From Catenulispora sp. EB89 (GTDB taxonomy: Bacteria > Actinomycetota > Actinomycetes > Streptomycetales > Catenulisporaceae), in the NCBI RefSeq assembly GCF_041261445.1, contig NZ_JBGCCU010000001.1, forward strand, positions 186,001 to 250,000: a DNA stretch of 64,000 nt, given 5' to 3'. The notes beneath the pieces are model-generated. The model searched no databases and was not told the DNA's origin. It saw only the letters and a program-made list of their open reading frames with translations. How positions within the stretch are numbered: the stretch's first letter is position 1; each line of letters starts with the position of its first letter. Shown here piece by piece: positions 49,135 through 58,010 of the stretch. A program made the position numbers and the translations under genes.

Positions 49135-49950
49135 ATGAACGACCTGATGAAGCCCGGTGTCCGGCCCGAGGCCGGGACGGAGCGCGCGACCCTGATCCTG
49201 GCCCCCAACGCCGACCCGATGACCCTGGACGGCACCAACACCTGGCTGCTCGCCGAGCCCGGGGCGCGCCGCGCGGTGGTCGTCGACCCGGGGCCGCTGC
49301 ACGAGGACCACCTCCAGCTGGTCCTGGCCACGGCCGAGGAGCGCGAGCAGCGGATCGGGCTGATCCTGCTCACCCACGGGCACTTCGACCACTCCGAGGG
49401 CGCGCCGCGGCTGGCCGAGCTGACCGGCGCGCCGGTGCGCGCGCTGGACCCGCGGTTCCGGCTCGGGGACGAGGGGCTGGTCGGCGGCGACGTCGTGGAC
49501 CTGGACGGGCTGCGCCTGAACGTGGTCGCCACGCCCGGGCACAGCGCGGACAGCCTGTGCTTCGTGCTGCCCGACGATCGCGCGGTCCTGACCGGCGACA
49601 CCATCCTGGGCCGGGGCACGACCGTGGTCGCGCATCCGGACGGACGGCTGGGGGACTACCTCGACTCGCTGCGCCACCTGCGGGACCTGGCGTCCGCGCA
49701 CGAGGTGGAGACCGTGCTGCCCGGGCACGGACCGGTGCCGGCCGACGCGCTGGGCGTCGTCGAGTTCTACCTCGAACACCGTCGGCAGCGGCTGGAGCAG
49801 GTGCGGGCGGCGCTGGCCGCGGGCGACGAGACCGCCGCCGACGTGGTGGACCGGGTGTACGCGGACGTGGATCCGGCGGTCAGGTTCGCGGCCGAGATGT
49901 CGGTGCGGGCCCAGCTGGAGTACCTGGGCGCCGAGTTGGACACGGACTAG
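49135..49950 (+). CDS. Metallo-beta-lactamase-fold hydrolase (glyoxalase II/LACTB2-like)
   Basis: 271 residues with the binuclear zinc motif LTHGHFDHSEG, then ATPGHSADSLCF and VLPGHGPV, plus a helical C-terminal region. Such proteins hydrolyse thioesters, RNA or lactams; LACTB2-like is the closest subgroup by pattern. The coding end (ELDTD) runs into a degenerate 12-bp repeat where an 11-bp unit creates the stop, so the protein may be recently shortened. Confidence 0.92.
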   Translation: MNDLMKPGVRPEAGTERATLILAPNADPMTLDGTNTWLLAEPGARRAVVVDPGPLHEDHLQLVLATAEEREQRIGLILLTHGHFDHSEGAPRLAELTGAPVRALDPRFRLGDEGLVGGDVVDLDGLRLNVVATPGHSADSLCFVLPDDRAVLTGDTILGRGTTVVAHPDGRLGDYLDSLRHLRDLASAHEVETVLPGHGPVPADALGVVEFYLEHRRQRLEQVRAALAAGDETAADVVDRVYADVDPAVRFAAEMSVRAQLEYLGAELDTD

Positions 49951-50003
49951 GCACCGAACTGGACACTGAGCCGGATACTGAGCTGAACACCGAGCTGCGC
50001 ACC
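49933..50003 (+). repeat. Degenerate 12-bp repeat at the end of the metallohydrolase gene
   Basis: Units resembling GAGCTGGACACC start at 49933, 49945, 49956, 49968, 49980 and 49992. All are 12 bp except the second (GACTAGGCACC, 11 bp), which contains the stop codon. Beyond it the next frame continues the Glu-Leu-Asp-Thr pattern to about 50066. Confidence 0.75.
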
Positions 50004-50142
50004 GCGGGACAGGACAGCTGCCCGTGCGGCTCGCACCGCACGGCAGCAGGCGTCAGCGAGCCCTGAGGACCCGCTTGACCACGGGTGGATGGCCACCGGT
50101 GGTTCGCGCTCGCCGGCCGCGGCCGGGTCGCGCGGGGACGGA

Positions 50143-50544
50143 TCAGGCCCGGCCGAAGGAACCGGCCTCGCTGCGCTGCCGAGGGATGGCGGCCTGGGTC
50201 GCGGCGGCGAACCGCGCGTCGACCTCCGCCGCGGTACCGAGGTCGCCCCCGGTGCGCTCGGCCCCGTTGCGCTCGTAGTGCTCCTTGGCGGCCTCCAGGA
50301 ACTGCCGCCAGGAGCGCACCTCGGGGCGCCGGCGCAGCAGCGCACGCCGCTCGCGCTCGGTCATCCCGCCCCACACTCCGTACTCGACGCGGTTGTCGAG
50401 CGCGTCGGCCAGGCACTCGGTGCGCACCGGGCACCCCGAGCACACGGTCTTCGCCCGGTTCTGAGCTGCCCCCTGCACGAACAGCTCATCCGGATCCATG
50501 CCGCGGCACGCCGCCACAACGGTCCAGTCCTCTACCCAGCTCAT
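50143..50544 (-). CDS. wblA: WhiB-family iron-sulfur regulator WblA
   Basis: 133 residues. Four 4Fe-4S ligands are Cys13, Cys35, Cys38 and Cys44 (CxxC in VCSGCPVRTEC), followed by the WhiB turn EYGVWGGMTERERRALLRRR. The run DPDELFVQGAAQNRAK is characteristic of WblA (WhiB4 orthologue), which in streptomycetes promotes sporulation and represses antibiotic synthesis. Context (ArsA pair on one side, class A PBP on the other) matches the known wblA locus. ATG 50544 has AGAGGA upstream. A long upstream region suggests an untranslated leader. Confidence 0.93.
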   Translation of the reverse strand: MSWVEDWTVVAACRGMDPDELFVQGAAQNRAKTVCSGCPVRTECLADALDNRVEYGVWGGMTERERRALLRRRPEVRSWRQFLEAAKEHYERNGAERTGGDLGTAAEVDARFAAATQAAIPRQRSEAGSFGRA

Positions 50545-50937
50545 CGCCGGTGCCGTCCTCTCGCAAAGATCGAGCTCCCCCAACGGCGGAGCCGACAGCG
50601 GCCCTTCCCCTCACCGACAGCCGTCCTCGGACCCGGACGCGCTGGTGATGGCCGGCCCGTCGGTCGGACCGAAACGCATCCGACCTGGTGGAAGGGTCGA
50701 TCTCGGCAGCCAAACAGCACAATACGGAAGATCGGGAGGGCGCAACAGTCCCCGATGTACTCAATTCCTATGGTCCTTTGTGACTAGATCGCCGCAGATG
50801 CCGCACCCTCCGCTCGCGGCGCCGCCGCGGCCCCCCGCGCGGCGCTGAACAGCGGCGGTACGAAGGAGCAGGGCGCGTGCGCCCCGACCGCGCCACCCGC
50901 CCACCCGGGTCGAGGTTGACGTCGTAGTCTGTCCCCC
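50545..50937. other. Divergent intergenic region wblA / PBP
   Basis: 393 bp. For the PBP gene, TAGTCT (50925-50930) is 7 nt before the ATG. For wblA (minus strand), TTGCGC (50740-50745) and TATTGT (50719-50724) with 15-bp spacing are a possible promoter, giving a leader of about 170 nt. The stretch 50700-50800 is locally richer in A+T. I see no gene or strong hairpin in it. Confidence 0.45.
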
Positions 50938-53172
50938 ATGGCTTCGCACCCGCCCCGGCCCTTCCGCGGCAGCGGTCCGCTGCGCGCCCTGTTCGGCCTG
51001 TTGATGATCAGTGCGCTGGCCGGCGTGCTGGTGGCCGGTATGGCACTGCCCTTCGTCGGCACCGCGGGGCTGGCCGCCAAGAGCGCCTCGGACCACTTCG
51101 AGGACATCCCGGACGACCTGAAGACCCCCGACCTGCCGCAGCGTTCGCAGATCCTGGCCGCCGACGGCTCGGTGATGGCGACCGTCTGGGGCGACTTCGG
51201 CAACCGGGTCATCGTGCCCTTCAACGCCATCAGCCCGAACGTGTGGCAGGCCCTGGTGGCCACCGAGGACTCCCGCTTCTTCTCGCACGGCGGCATCGAC
51301 ATCAAGGGCACGCTCCGCGCGTTCGTCTCCGACCTCGGCGGATCCAACCAGGGCGGCTCCTCGATCTCGCAGCAGTACGTGAAGAACGTCCTGGTGCTGG
51401 AGGCCGGCAACAACAAGGCCGCCTACGCCGACGCCACCGGCGACTCGATGGCCCGCAAGGTCCGCGAGCTGAAGTACGCGATCGCGGTCGAGCAGAAGTT
51501 CTCCAAGACCGAGATCCTCGAGCGCTACCTGAACCTGGTGCCGTTCGCCGAGAACGTCTCGGGCATCGAGACCGCCGCCGACCGCTGGTTCGGCGTGCAC
51601 GCCAGCCAGCTCACCGTGCCGCAGGCCGCGACCCTGATCGGGATGCTGAAGAACCCGGTCGCCTACGACCCGGCCAAGCACCCGCAGGCGGCCACCGACC
51701 GGCGCAACACCGTGCTGGACCGGATGGCCGACCCGACCGTGCACTACATCACGCCGGAGCAGGCCGCGGCCTTCAAGGCGCAGCCGCTGGGCCTGAACCT
51801 GCAGGCGCAGCACTCCGGCTGCATCTACGCGCCGGGCAGCACGGCGTTCTTCTGCGAGTACATCGAGCAGGAGATCCTCAACGACCCGATATACGGAAAG
51901 ACCACGGCCGACCGCGCGGCCTTCTTCAACCGCGGCGGCCTGACCATCAAGACCACGATGGACCCGAAGATGGAGGCCTCCGCCGAGAAGGCGATCAACG
52001 ACAACGTGCTGCCCACCGACGTCCCGGGCGCGGCGATCGCGATGATCCAACCCGGCACCGGCCAGATCAAGGCCATGGCGCAGAGCCGGAACATGGGCAC
52101 CGGAGAGGGCCAGACCTATCTGAACCTGGCCGCCGACCCCTCGCACGGCGGCGGCAACGGCTACCAGGCGGGCTCGACCTTCAAGTCCTTCGTGGCGATG
52201 GCCGCGCTGGAGAAGGGTCTGACCCCGCAGTACGTCCAGGACCTGCCGTACCAGATCGACGAGACCCAGAGTAAGTTCACGACCTGCGACACCCCGGCCG
52301 GCTTCACCCAGGACCCGAAGTGGAAGCCGACCGACGAGACCCAGGCCGAACAGGGTCCGCAGACCATGACCAGCGCGTTGTGGAACTCGGTCAACAACTA
52401 CTTCATCAAGATGGAGGAGCAGACCGGCATCTGCGAGCCGGCCCGGCTGGCCGCCGCCGCCGGTCTGACGATCGACAGCGACAGCGGCGCCGGCAAGCGG
52501 CTGCAGCAGGTCGGATCGTTCACCCTGGGCACCAACCAGGTGACGCCGATCGCGATGGCGAACGCCTACGCGACCTTCGCCGCGCACGGCATGTACTGCA
52601 AGCCGACGGCGATCTCCTCGATCACCGACACCTCCGGCAAGCAGTACCCGGTCGCCACCCCCGACTGCCACCAGACCATCGACCCCTCGCTGACCGACCA
52701 GCTGACCGGGATGCTGCAGGGCGTGGTGGACAAGGGCACGGCGTCCAGCATCCGCACCTACTTCTCGGGCCCGGCGGCCGGCAAGACCGGCACCAACGAC
52801 AGCCGCCTGATGACCTGGTTCGACGGCTACACCCCGAACCTGGCCGCCGCGGTCTGGGTCGGCGTGGTCTCGCCGAAGCCCGGCGACAAGGGCCTGGTCA
52901 ACGTGAAGATCCACGGTCAGTACTACGACAAGGTCTGTGGTGGCTGTCTGGCCGCGCCGATCTGGGGCCAGGCCGTCAACGGCGCCCTGGCCGGCACCAC
53001 GCCGCCCGGCTTCTCGATGCCCGAGCTGCCCGGCGACATCCCGCCGCCCACGCAGCCGACGCCGCCGCCGGGCCAGCCCACCCCGCCGCCCGGCCAGGCC
53101 AACGGCGGCCAGACCGGCGGCGCCAACGGCGGCACCGGCGGGTTCATCGGAGGATTCATCGGCGGGCAGTAG
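50938..53172 (+). CDS. Class A penicillin-binding protein (bifunctional transglycosylase/transpeptidase)
   Basis: 744 residues. One N-terminal membrane anchor (about 17-43) precedes a GT51 domain with catalytic Glu110 in ATEDSRFFSHGG and GGSSISQQYVKN. The transpeptidase has the S-x-x-K pair Ser413/Lys416 (GSTFK), SVN 484-486 and KTG 616-618. The C terminus is a Pro-rich then Gly-rich tail (about 695-744). Builds and crosslinks peptidoglycan outside the membrane. A TAGTCT -10 lies 7 nt before the ATG (leaderless). Conserved neighbour of wblA. Confidence 0.95.
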   Translation: MASHPPRPFRGSGPLRALFGLLMISALAGVLVAGMALPFVGTAGLAAKSASDHFEDIPDDLKTPDLPQRSQILAADGSVMATVWGDFGNRVIVPFNAISPNVWQALVATEDSRFFSHGGIDIKGTLRAFVSDLGGSNQGGSSISQQYVKNVLVLEAGNNKAAYADATGDSMARKVRELKYAIAVEQKFSKTEILERYLNLVPFAENVSGIETAADRWFGVHASQLTVPQAATLIGMLKNPVAYDPAKHPQAATDRRNTVLDRMADPTVHYITPEQAAAFKAQPLGLNLQAQHSGCIYAPGSTAFFCEYIEQEILNDPIYGKTTADRAAFFNRGGLTIKTTMDPKMEASAEKAINDNVLPTDVPGAAIAMIQPGTGQIKAMAQSRNMGTGEGQTYLNLAADPSHGGGNGYQAGSTFKSFVAMAALEKGLTPQYVQDLPYQIDETQSKFTTCDTPAGFTQDPKWKPTDETQAEQGPQTMTSALWNSVNNYFIKMEEQTGICEPARLAAAAGLTIDSDSGAGKRLQQVGSFTLGTNQVTPIAMANAYATFAAHGMYCKPTAISSITDTSGKQYPVATPDCHQTIDPSLTDQLTGMLQGVVDKGTASSIRTYFSGPAAGKTGTNDSRLMTWFDGYTPNLAAAVWVGVVSPKPGDKGLVNVKIHGQYYDKVCGGCLAAPIWGQAVNGALAGTTPPGFSMPELPGDIPPPTQPTPPPGQPTPPPGQANGGQTGGANGGTGGFIGGFIGGQ

Positions 53173-53205
53173 CCCGACGGGCGACAGCCGCGAAAGGATC
53201 ACGGC

Positions 53206-53235
53206 GGGGCACGGAACCGAGCGGTTCCGTGCCCC
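53206..53235 (+). terminator. Hairpin terminator after PBP
   Basis: GGGGCACGGAACC (53206-53218) and its perfect 13-bp complement (53223-53235) flank a GAGC loop, 33 bp after the PBP stop and 11 bp before the next start. No U-tract. Confidence 0.75.
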
Positions 53236-53246
53236 GTCGAACGTTC

Positions 53247-54224
53247 ATGAAGTCTCCTCGATCGAACCTACGGAACACTCCGGGCTGGATCGGCGCGACT
53301 CTGGCAGCGGTGGCCGTCGTGTCCGGCGCCGCGGTGGGAGCACAGGCGTCGTCCTCCGGTCCGGCATCGCCGGCGACCAGATCGATCGTGCCCGCAGGAT
53401 CGTCCTCAGCGAACGATCCCCATGAGGCGGCGGCCCAGCGCGAGGTCGTCCAGATGCTCGCGGCCTTCCAGCCCCCGCCGGGAGCGGCCAGGGTCGCGAA
53501 CCAGCCGGATCCGCTGCCGTCCGGCCTGGACCGCCCGCCGACGAAATCGGACGCGCTGACCCAGGTCGCCTCGGTCGGCTGGTACGAGACCTCGCAGAGT
53601 CCGGACGAAGTACTGGCCTGGGTCAAGGCGCATCCGCCGACCGGGTCGGCCTTGTCGGGATCGGTCAGCGGGTCCGGGCCCGGCTTCCTGATCTTCGCCT
53701 TCCCCGGAGGCACCAACTGGCTGATCGTGACGCCGCAGAGCGCGTCCGACGGCCGCACGATCATCCGGCTCGACGCCTCCGACGTCTGGACGCCGTCGCG
53801 CCCTGCGGGCTCGACGCTCGGCTACACCGCGCCGTCCGTGTCCGTGGTCACCGTGAACGCGACGGACCCGCAGTTCACGCTGTCCGCCGACGAGACCGCC
53901 ACCCGCGTCAGCACCGACCCGGCTGTCGTCCACAAGGTCGTCGACCTGCTCAACGCCCTGCAGCCGCCGGTCCCGGGGACCAAGAACTGCCCGGCCGACG
54001 TGGGTGTCACCGTCCAGATCACGCTGCCGGGCCTGGCGGCGGTCGCCGCACAGGCCAGCGGTTGCGGCGAGGTCGTGATCGCCCCGCAGGGCGGCATCCG
54101 GCAGTACTACGACGGCGCCGCCGATCTCATCCCCAGGATCTACTCGTTGTTCGGCGTCACTTGGAGCCGATCAACAAGTCTCCCACCAGGTATTGAAAGG
54201 CCCGGGGCATTCGGGACCCGGTGA
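53247..54224 (+). CDS. Hypothetical exported protein
   Basis: 325 residues. A Sec-type signal or anchor (about 13-34, WIGATLAAVAVVSGAAVGAQ) ends near AQA-S; a Ser/Pro/Ala-rich segment follows, then a beta-rich domain with two Cys (KNCPADVG and ASGCGEV) likely disulfide-bonded outside the cell. No family recognised; the pattern VTVQITLPGLAAVAAQ resembles lipoprotein-like carriers in other actinobacterial secreted proteins. Its last 68 bp overlap the convergent SDR gene, so its C terminus may be overestimated or the overlap is real. Confidence 0.72.
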   Translation: MKSPRSNLRNTPGWIGATLAAVAVVSGAAVGAQASSSGPASPATRSIVPAGSSSANDPHEAAAQREVVQMLAAFQPPPGAARVANQPDPLPSGLDRPPTKSDALTQVASVGWYETSQSPDEVLAWVKAHPPTGSALSGSVSGSGPGFLIFAFPGGTNWLIVTPQSASDGRTIIRLDASDVWTPSRPAGSTLGYTAPSVSVVTVNATDPQFTLSADETATRVSTDPAVVHKVVDLLNALQPPVPGTKNCPADVGVTVQITLPGLAAVAAQASGCGEVVIAPQGGIRQYYDGAADLIPRIYSLFGVTWSRSTSLPPGIERPGAFGTR

Positions 54225-54927
54225 CCGTGGCGAACGCCAGCACCCGGCTCGGGATGCACACCGGCTTGCCCGCCGCCACCGCCGCCAGCCCGCGCGCCAC
54301 GATCGCCTCCGGCGACTGCCAGAACAACTTCGGCAGCCGGTTGTCGAACCCGTGGTCCGTGAGCGGCGTCGGTGACGGGCCGGCCACCAGGGCCGTGACG
54401 TGCACGCCGTTCCGGCGGGTCTCGCGGTGCAGGTTCTCGCTGAAGGTCAGGACGAACGCCTTGCTCGCGGCGTAGGTCGTCGCGCGCGGCGTCGGCGAGG
54501 TGGCCGCGAGCGAGGAGAGGTTGAGGATGCCGCCGTGGCCGGCCGCGGTCATCCGCGGCAGCGCGGCGTGGCTCAGCCGCATCAGCGCCATGACGTTCAG
54601 CGCGACCTTGTTGATCTCGCCCTCGGCCGGCAGCTTCACGAACTCGCCGGTCGTGCCCACCCCGGCGTTGTTCACCAGGAGGTCGACCGGCTTCGCGGTG
54701 TCCCGCAGACGCTCCTCGACCGCCGCCAGCCCGGCCGGATCGGTCAGGTCGGCGGGCAGGATCTCGGTCTCGGTGCCCAGCTCGGCGGCGAGCTTCTCCA
54801 GCACCTCGCCGCGCCGGGCGACCAGCACCAGCGCGGTGCCGCGGGCGGACAGCTGCCGGGCGAACTGCTCGCCGAACCCGGACGACGCCCCGGTCACCAG
54901 GGCTCTGGCATAGGTCTGCTTCATCAT
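54157..54927 (-). CDS. Short-chain dehydrogenase/reductase
   Basis: 256 residues with the cofactor motif TGASSGFGEQF near the N terminus, NNAGVG, catalytic Ser (NLSSLA) and YAASK. C-terminal RAFQYLVGDLLIG. It reduces or oxidises a carbonyl/alcohol with NAD(P). ATG 54927 overlaps the stop of the upstream gene (TGATG), so translation is coupled; a second ATG follows directly. Convergent overlap of 68 bp with the exported-protein gene. Confidence 0.92.
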   Translation of the reverse strand: MMKQTYARALVTGASSGFGEQFARQLSARGTALVLVARRGEVLEKLAAELGTETEILPADLTDPAGLAAVEERLRDTAKPVDLLVNNAGVGTTGEFVKLPAEGEINKVALNVMALMRLSHAALPRMTAAGHGGILNLSSLAATSPTPRATTYAASKAFVLTFSENLHRETRRNGVHVTALVAGPSPTPLTDHGFDNRLPKLFWQSPEAIVARGLAAVAAGKPVCIPSRVLAFATVTGSRMPRAFQYLVGDLLIGSK

Positions 54928-56351
54928 CACACCGGCTGGTCGACGTTGTCGGTACGGAAGGCGATCGCGGCCCGGCCGGCCGGGTCGAACAGGTCCAGCA
55001 GGCCGGTCAGCGGCTCGTCGGGGACGTCGGGCGTCCACAGCTCCACGGCCATCTCGCCGTGGTAGAGCATCGGCCAGCGCACGTAGGAGCGGGAGTCGCC
55101 GGCGTCGTTGATGGCCTGCGAGCGCCGTACGGTCGCGGCGGCGACGTCCACCATCAGGTCGGTTCCGCAGCCGAAGCCGTAGGGGTAGGCGGCGCGGTCC
55201 GGCGGGATGCTCTCGATCAGCGTCTCGTCGGCCTCGTCGACACCGACGTGCGCGTGCAGGCCGCCGCGGACCGAAGGCACCTCGACAGTGCCGTCGGGAT
55301 CGGGGCGCCATATCCCGCTGGCGTCCTTGCTGACCCGGATCTTGGGGGCCGCGGCCATCAGCGCGCAGACTTCCCAGGCCTCGACCGACGGGCCCTTCTG
55401 CCCGGCGCCGCCGACCTCGAGCAGCCGCAGCCGGCCGCCGTCCAGCTGGTGGTCGACCACCACGACGTCCTCGGGCCGCAGGTCCCGCTTGTCGACCTCG
55501 AAGCTGCCGGACGCGGTGACCACCAGCGCCTGCAGGTCCGGGTCGAAGACGAACATCATGCCCTCGCTGAACCCCTTGATGCCGAGGTAGCGCTGGTAGG
55601 CCGAGGCCATGGTGACCGAGACGTAGTCGGAGACGCGGTGCGGCGGAGGCAGCAGGCCCAGGCTGCCCATCCGACGCCCGGCGGTGACCAGCACCTGCGG
55701 GGCGTGCGCGGCGTCGAAGGCCGAGGTCTGCACCGAGTCCGGTATCCGGTCCAGGCGGTCGTTGACCTCGGTGGCGCAGGCCGTGGCGACCAGCCGGTCG
55801 CGAATGTCCCGGACTATGTCCACGGTGACGGAGGGGTGGCCGCCCTCCATGGTGCACAGGGTGGCCTCGCGGATCTCGCCGGTCTCCGGGTCCGGATAGA
55901 CGAAGAGCGTCTTCGGCGATCCGACCCGGGCCATCAGGACCCGGGCCAGCTGGACCACTTCCAGGTGCTTGGCCCCGGCCAGCGGCTCGTCGACCTCGAA
56001 CACCCCGACCAGGTTCCGGACCCCGCCGCGCACGTCGCCGGTGCGCCGCAGACTCACCATCAGCGGCGGGTACTGCTCGGCGACGCGGTCCAGCAGCGTG
56101 CCGGGACCGGCCGGGACGGGTATGTGGACCAGCAGCACGTCCAGCTCGACGCGCTTGCCGGCGCCGGCGACCGAGGTGGGCCGGCCGACTTCGTGGCCCT
56201 GGTCGGCGAACGCTTTGCACAGGTCGTCGAGGAACGACTGCACCGCACCCTGCCCGGGGGCGACCGCGTCGACGCGGCAGACCCGCCACCAGGGCAGCGC
56301 GGTCAGGTCGAAGCGGTCCGCCCCGTGAGTGCCATGCCAGGTATCGAGCAT
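54927..56351 (-). CDS. Conserved hypothetical protein, possibly SseB-like
   Basis: 474 residues, soluble, acidic, no signal peptide. I do not recognise the family with confidence. Two similar beta/alpha halves may exist: an N-terminal domain with LMVSLRRTGDVRGG and a C-terminal one with GFGCGTDLMVDVAAATV and YVRWPMLYHGEMAVEL. SAYQRYLGIKGFSEGMMFVFD in the middle (cut here after its core) resembles conserved actinobacterial hypothetical proteins. Coupled to the SDR gene by TGATG overlap, so the two probably act together. Confidence 0.75.
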   Translation of the reverse strand: MLDTWHGTHGADRFDLTALPWWRVCRVDAVAPGQGAVQSFLDDLCKAFADQGHEVGRPTSVAGAGKRVELDVLLVHIPVPAGPGTLLDRVAEQYPPLMVSLRRTGDVRGGVRNLVGVFEVDEPLAGAKHLEVVQLARVLMARVGSPKTLFVYPDPETGEIREATLCTMEGGHPSVTVDIVRDIRDRLVATACATEVNDRLDRIPDSVQTSAFDAAHAPQVLVTAGRRMGSLGLLPPPHRVSDYVSVTMASAYQRYLGIKGFSEGMMFVFDPDLQALVVTASGSFEVDKRDLRPEDVVVVDHQLDGGRLRLLEVGGAGQKGPSVEAWEVCALMAAAPKIRVSKDASGIWRPDPDGTVEVPSVRGGLHAHVGVDEADETLIESIPPDRAAYPYGFGCGTDLMVDVAAATVRRSQAINDAGDSRSYVRWPMLYHGEMAVELWTPDVPDEPLTGLLDLFDPAGRAAIAFRTDNVDQPV

Positions 56352-56396
56352 GGACCGTACGCTACCCGAGGGACGGGGATTACTACCCCATTCGGC

Positions 56397-57929
56397 CTAG
56401 CCAATGGCCGCACCGATTGCCAGGAAGCCACAGATCATGACCAACATCACCGCCAGATACGGCAGGATGAACCGGATGTACTTGTCGTAACCGACCTTGG
56501 CGAGCGTCAGGCCGCCCATGATGACGGCGCTGGTCGGGACGAAGAGGTTCATGAAGCCGTTCGAGTTGCACCACGCGGTGACCACGAGCGACTTGGGCAC
56601 GTTGGCGAAGGCGGCGAGCGGCGCCATGATCGGCATCACCAGCGTGGCGTGCCCGGACGTGGACGGGATCAGGAACGCCAGCGGCAGGTTCACCACGAAC
56701 ACCAGGATCGAGAACACCGCCGATGTGGTGCCGTGCACCGCGCCCTCCAGCGCGTGCAGCACCGTGTCGGTGATCTTCGCGTTGTTCATGATCACCGTGA
56801 TGCCCCGGGCCAGCGCCACCACCAGCGCCGGCGAGATGAAGTCGGCGGCCCCGGAGATGATGGTGCCGGTCAGCTTGGCCTCGTTCATCCGCGCGATCAC
56901 CCCGATCACCACCCCGGCCAGCAGGAACATCGCAGCCAACTGCGGGAACGACCAGTCCAGCTGCCAGGAGTAGGCGGCCGCGTCGGACTTTCCGGTGATC
57001 ACCGAGGCCCACGGGATGACCGAGAAGATCATCAGCGCGAAGGTCAGCCCGGTGGCGATCAGCGCGGACTTCTGCGTAGTGGTCAGCGGCGGCGGCTCCT
57101 CGGCCGAGCCGGCCGCGACTTCGTGGTCGCCGGGCAGGAAGCCGACGACCGAGTGGGCCGGGTCGGTGCGCACGCGCGAGGCGTAGCGCAGGACGAACGC
57201 GATGGTCACGGCGGTGAGCACGACGAGCATGAGACCGCGCAGCACGATGCCGTCGCCGATCGAGATCCCGGCGGCCGAGGAGGCGACGCCGATGGCGAAC
57301 GGGTTCACCGTCGAGCACAGCACGCCGATGCCGGAACTGAGCAGGATCGCGGCCACCGCGACCATCCGGTCGTAACCCAGCGCCAGCGACAGCGGCACGA
57401 TCAGGCCGTAGAAGCCGAGCGTCTCCTCCGACCAGCCCTCGACGGAGCCCAGCAGTGCGAACACCGCCATGATCGCGATGATCAGCAGCGCTCCGCGCTC
57501 GCGCAGGCGGTGCGCCAGCCGGCCGATGCCGGTGTCCAGGGCGCCGGTGGCGAACAGGACCGTGATGAAGGCGCCGATGGCCAGGACGAAGAAGAACACG
57601 CCGACGCTGCCGTACAGGGAGCCGTCGTTCTCGGTGGAGACCTGGCCGGACTTCGCGTCCTGGATGCCATAGAGGCCGTTGACCGGGGACATCGCCAGGT
57701 TGCTGACCCGGCCGCCGAAGGACAGGGGCGAGGAGATGCGGTGGTAGGTGCCCTGGACCGGGTTGCCGGCGTCGTTGCGCTCGTACTCGCCGCTCGGGAT
57801 GAAGAAGGCCGCGATCCAGACCAGGATGGTGACGATCGCCAGGACGGTCATGGCGCTGGGGAAGGAGCGCGTGCGCGCGCCGCCGGCGTCCTGCTCATCC
57901 CGTTTGTCCTGCTGCTGGTTGTCCGCCAT
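56397..57929 (-). CDS. YfcC family (C4-dicarboxylate/basic amino-acid-type) membrane transporter
   Basis: 510 residues with about 12 transmembrane segments. FPSAMTVLAIVTILVWIAAF at the N terminus, GVEGWSEETLGFYG-like loop (SVEGWSEETLGFYGLIVPL), NPFAIGVASSAAG and the second-half hairpin IPSTSGHATLVMPIMAPLA are typical of YfcC/DcuC-like carriers. Substrate not clear (dicarboxylate, or arginine/ornithine). A GACATT hexamer 6 nt before ATG 57929 may be the -10 of a leaderless mRNA. Divergent from the CocE hydrolase. Confidence 0.9.
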   Translation of the reverse strand: MADNQQQDKRDEQDAGGARTRSFPSAMTVLAIVTILVWIAAFFIPSGEYERNDAGNPVQGTYHRISSPLSFGGRVSNLAMSPVNGLYGIQDAKSGQVSTENDGSLYGSVGVFFFVLAIGAFITVLFATGALDTGIGRLAHRLRERGALLIIAIMAVFALLGSVEGWSEETLGFYGLIVPLSLALGYDRMVAVAAILLSSGIGVLCSTVNPFAIGVASSAAGISIGDGIVLRGLMLVVLTAVTIAFVLRYASRVRTDPAHSVVGFLPGDHEVAAGSAEEPPPLTTTQKSALIATGLTFALMIFSVIPWASVITGKSDAAAYSWQLDWSFPQLAAMFLLAGVVIGVIARMNEAKLTGTIISGAADFISPALVVALARGITVIMNNAKITDTVLHALEGAVHGTTSAVFSILVFVVNLPLAFLIPSTSGHATLVMPIMAPLAAFANVPKSLVVTAWCNSNGFMNLFVPTSAVIMGGLTLAKVGYDKYIRFILPYLAVMLVMICGFLAIGAAIG

Positions 57930-58010
57930 GCACCGAATGTCACAGAAAGACCGCCCCGAATGGGTGAGGCTCGCAAGCCGGTGCGCTTTCCGGGTGGAAC
58001 TTTGGAACAC

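Noticed and set aside
55059-58010. Open frame on the plus strand continuing 2.9 kb upstream of the CocE gene, giving an apparent 1660-residue protein
   Set aside because: It is antisense to two well-supported genes (54927-56351 and 56397-57929). The translation is Arg/Gly/His-rich low-complexity sequence typical of shadow frames in high-GC DNA.
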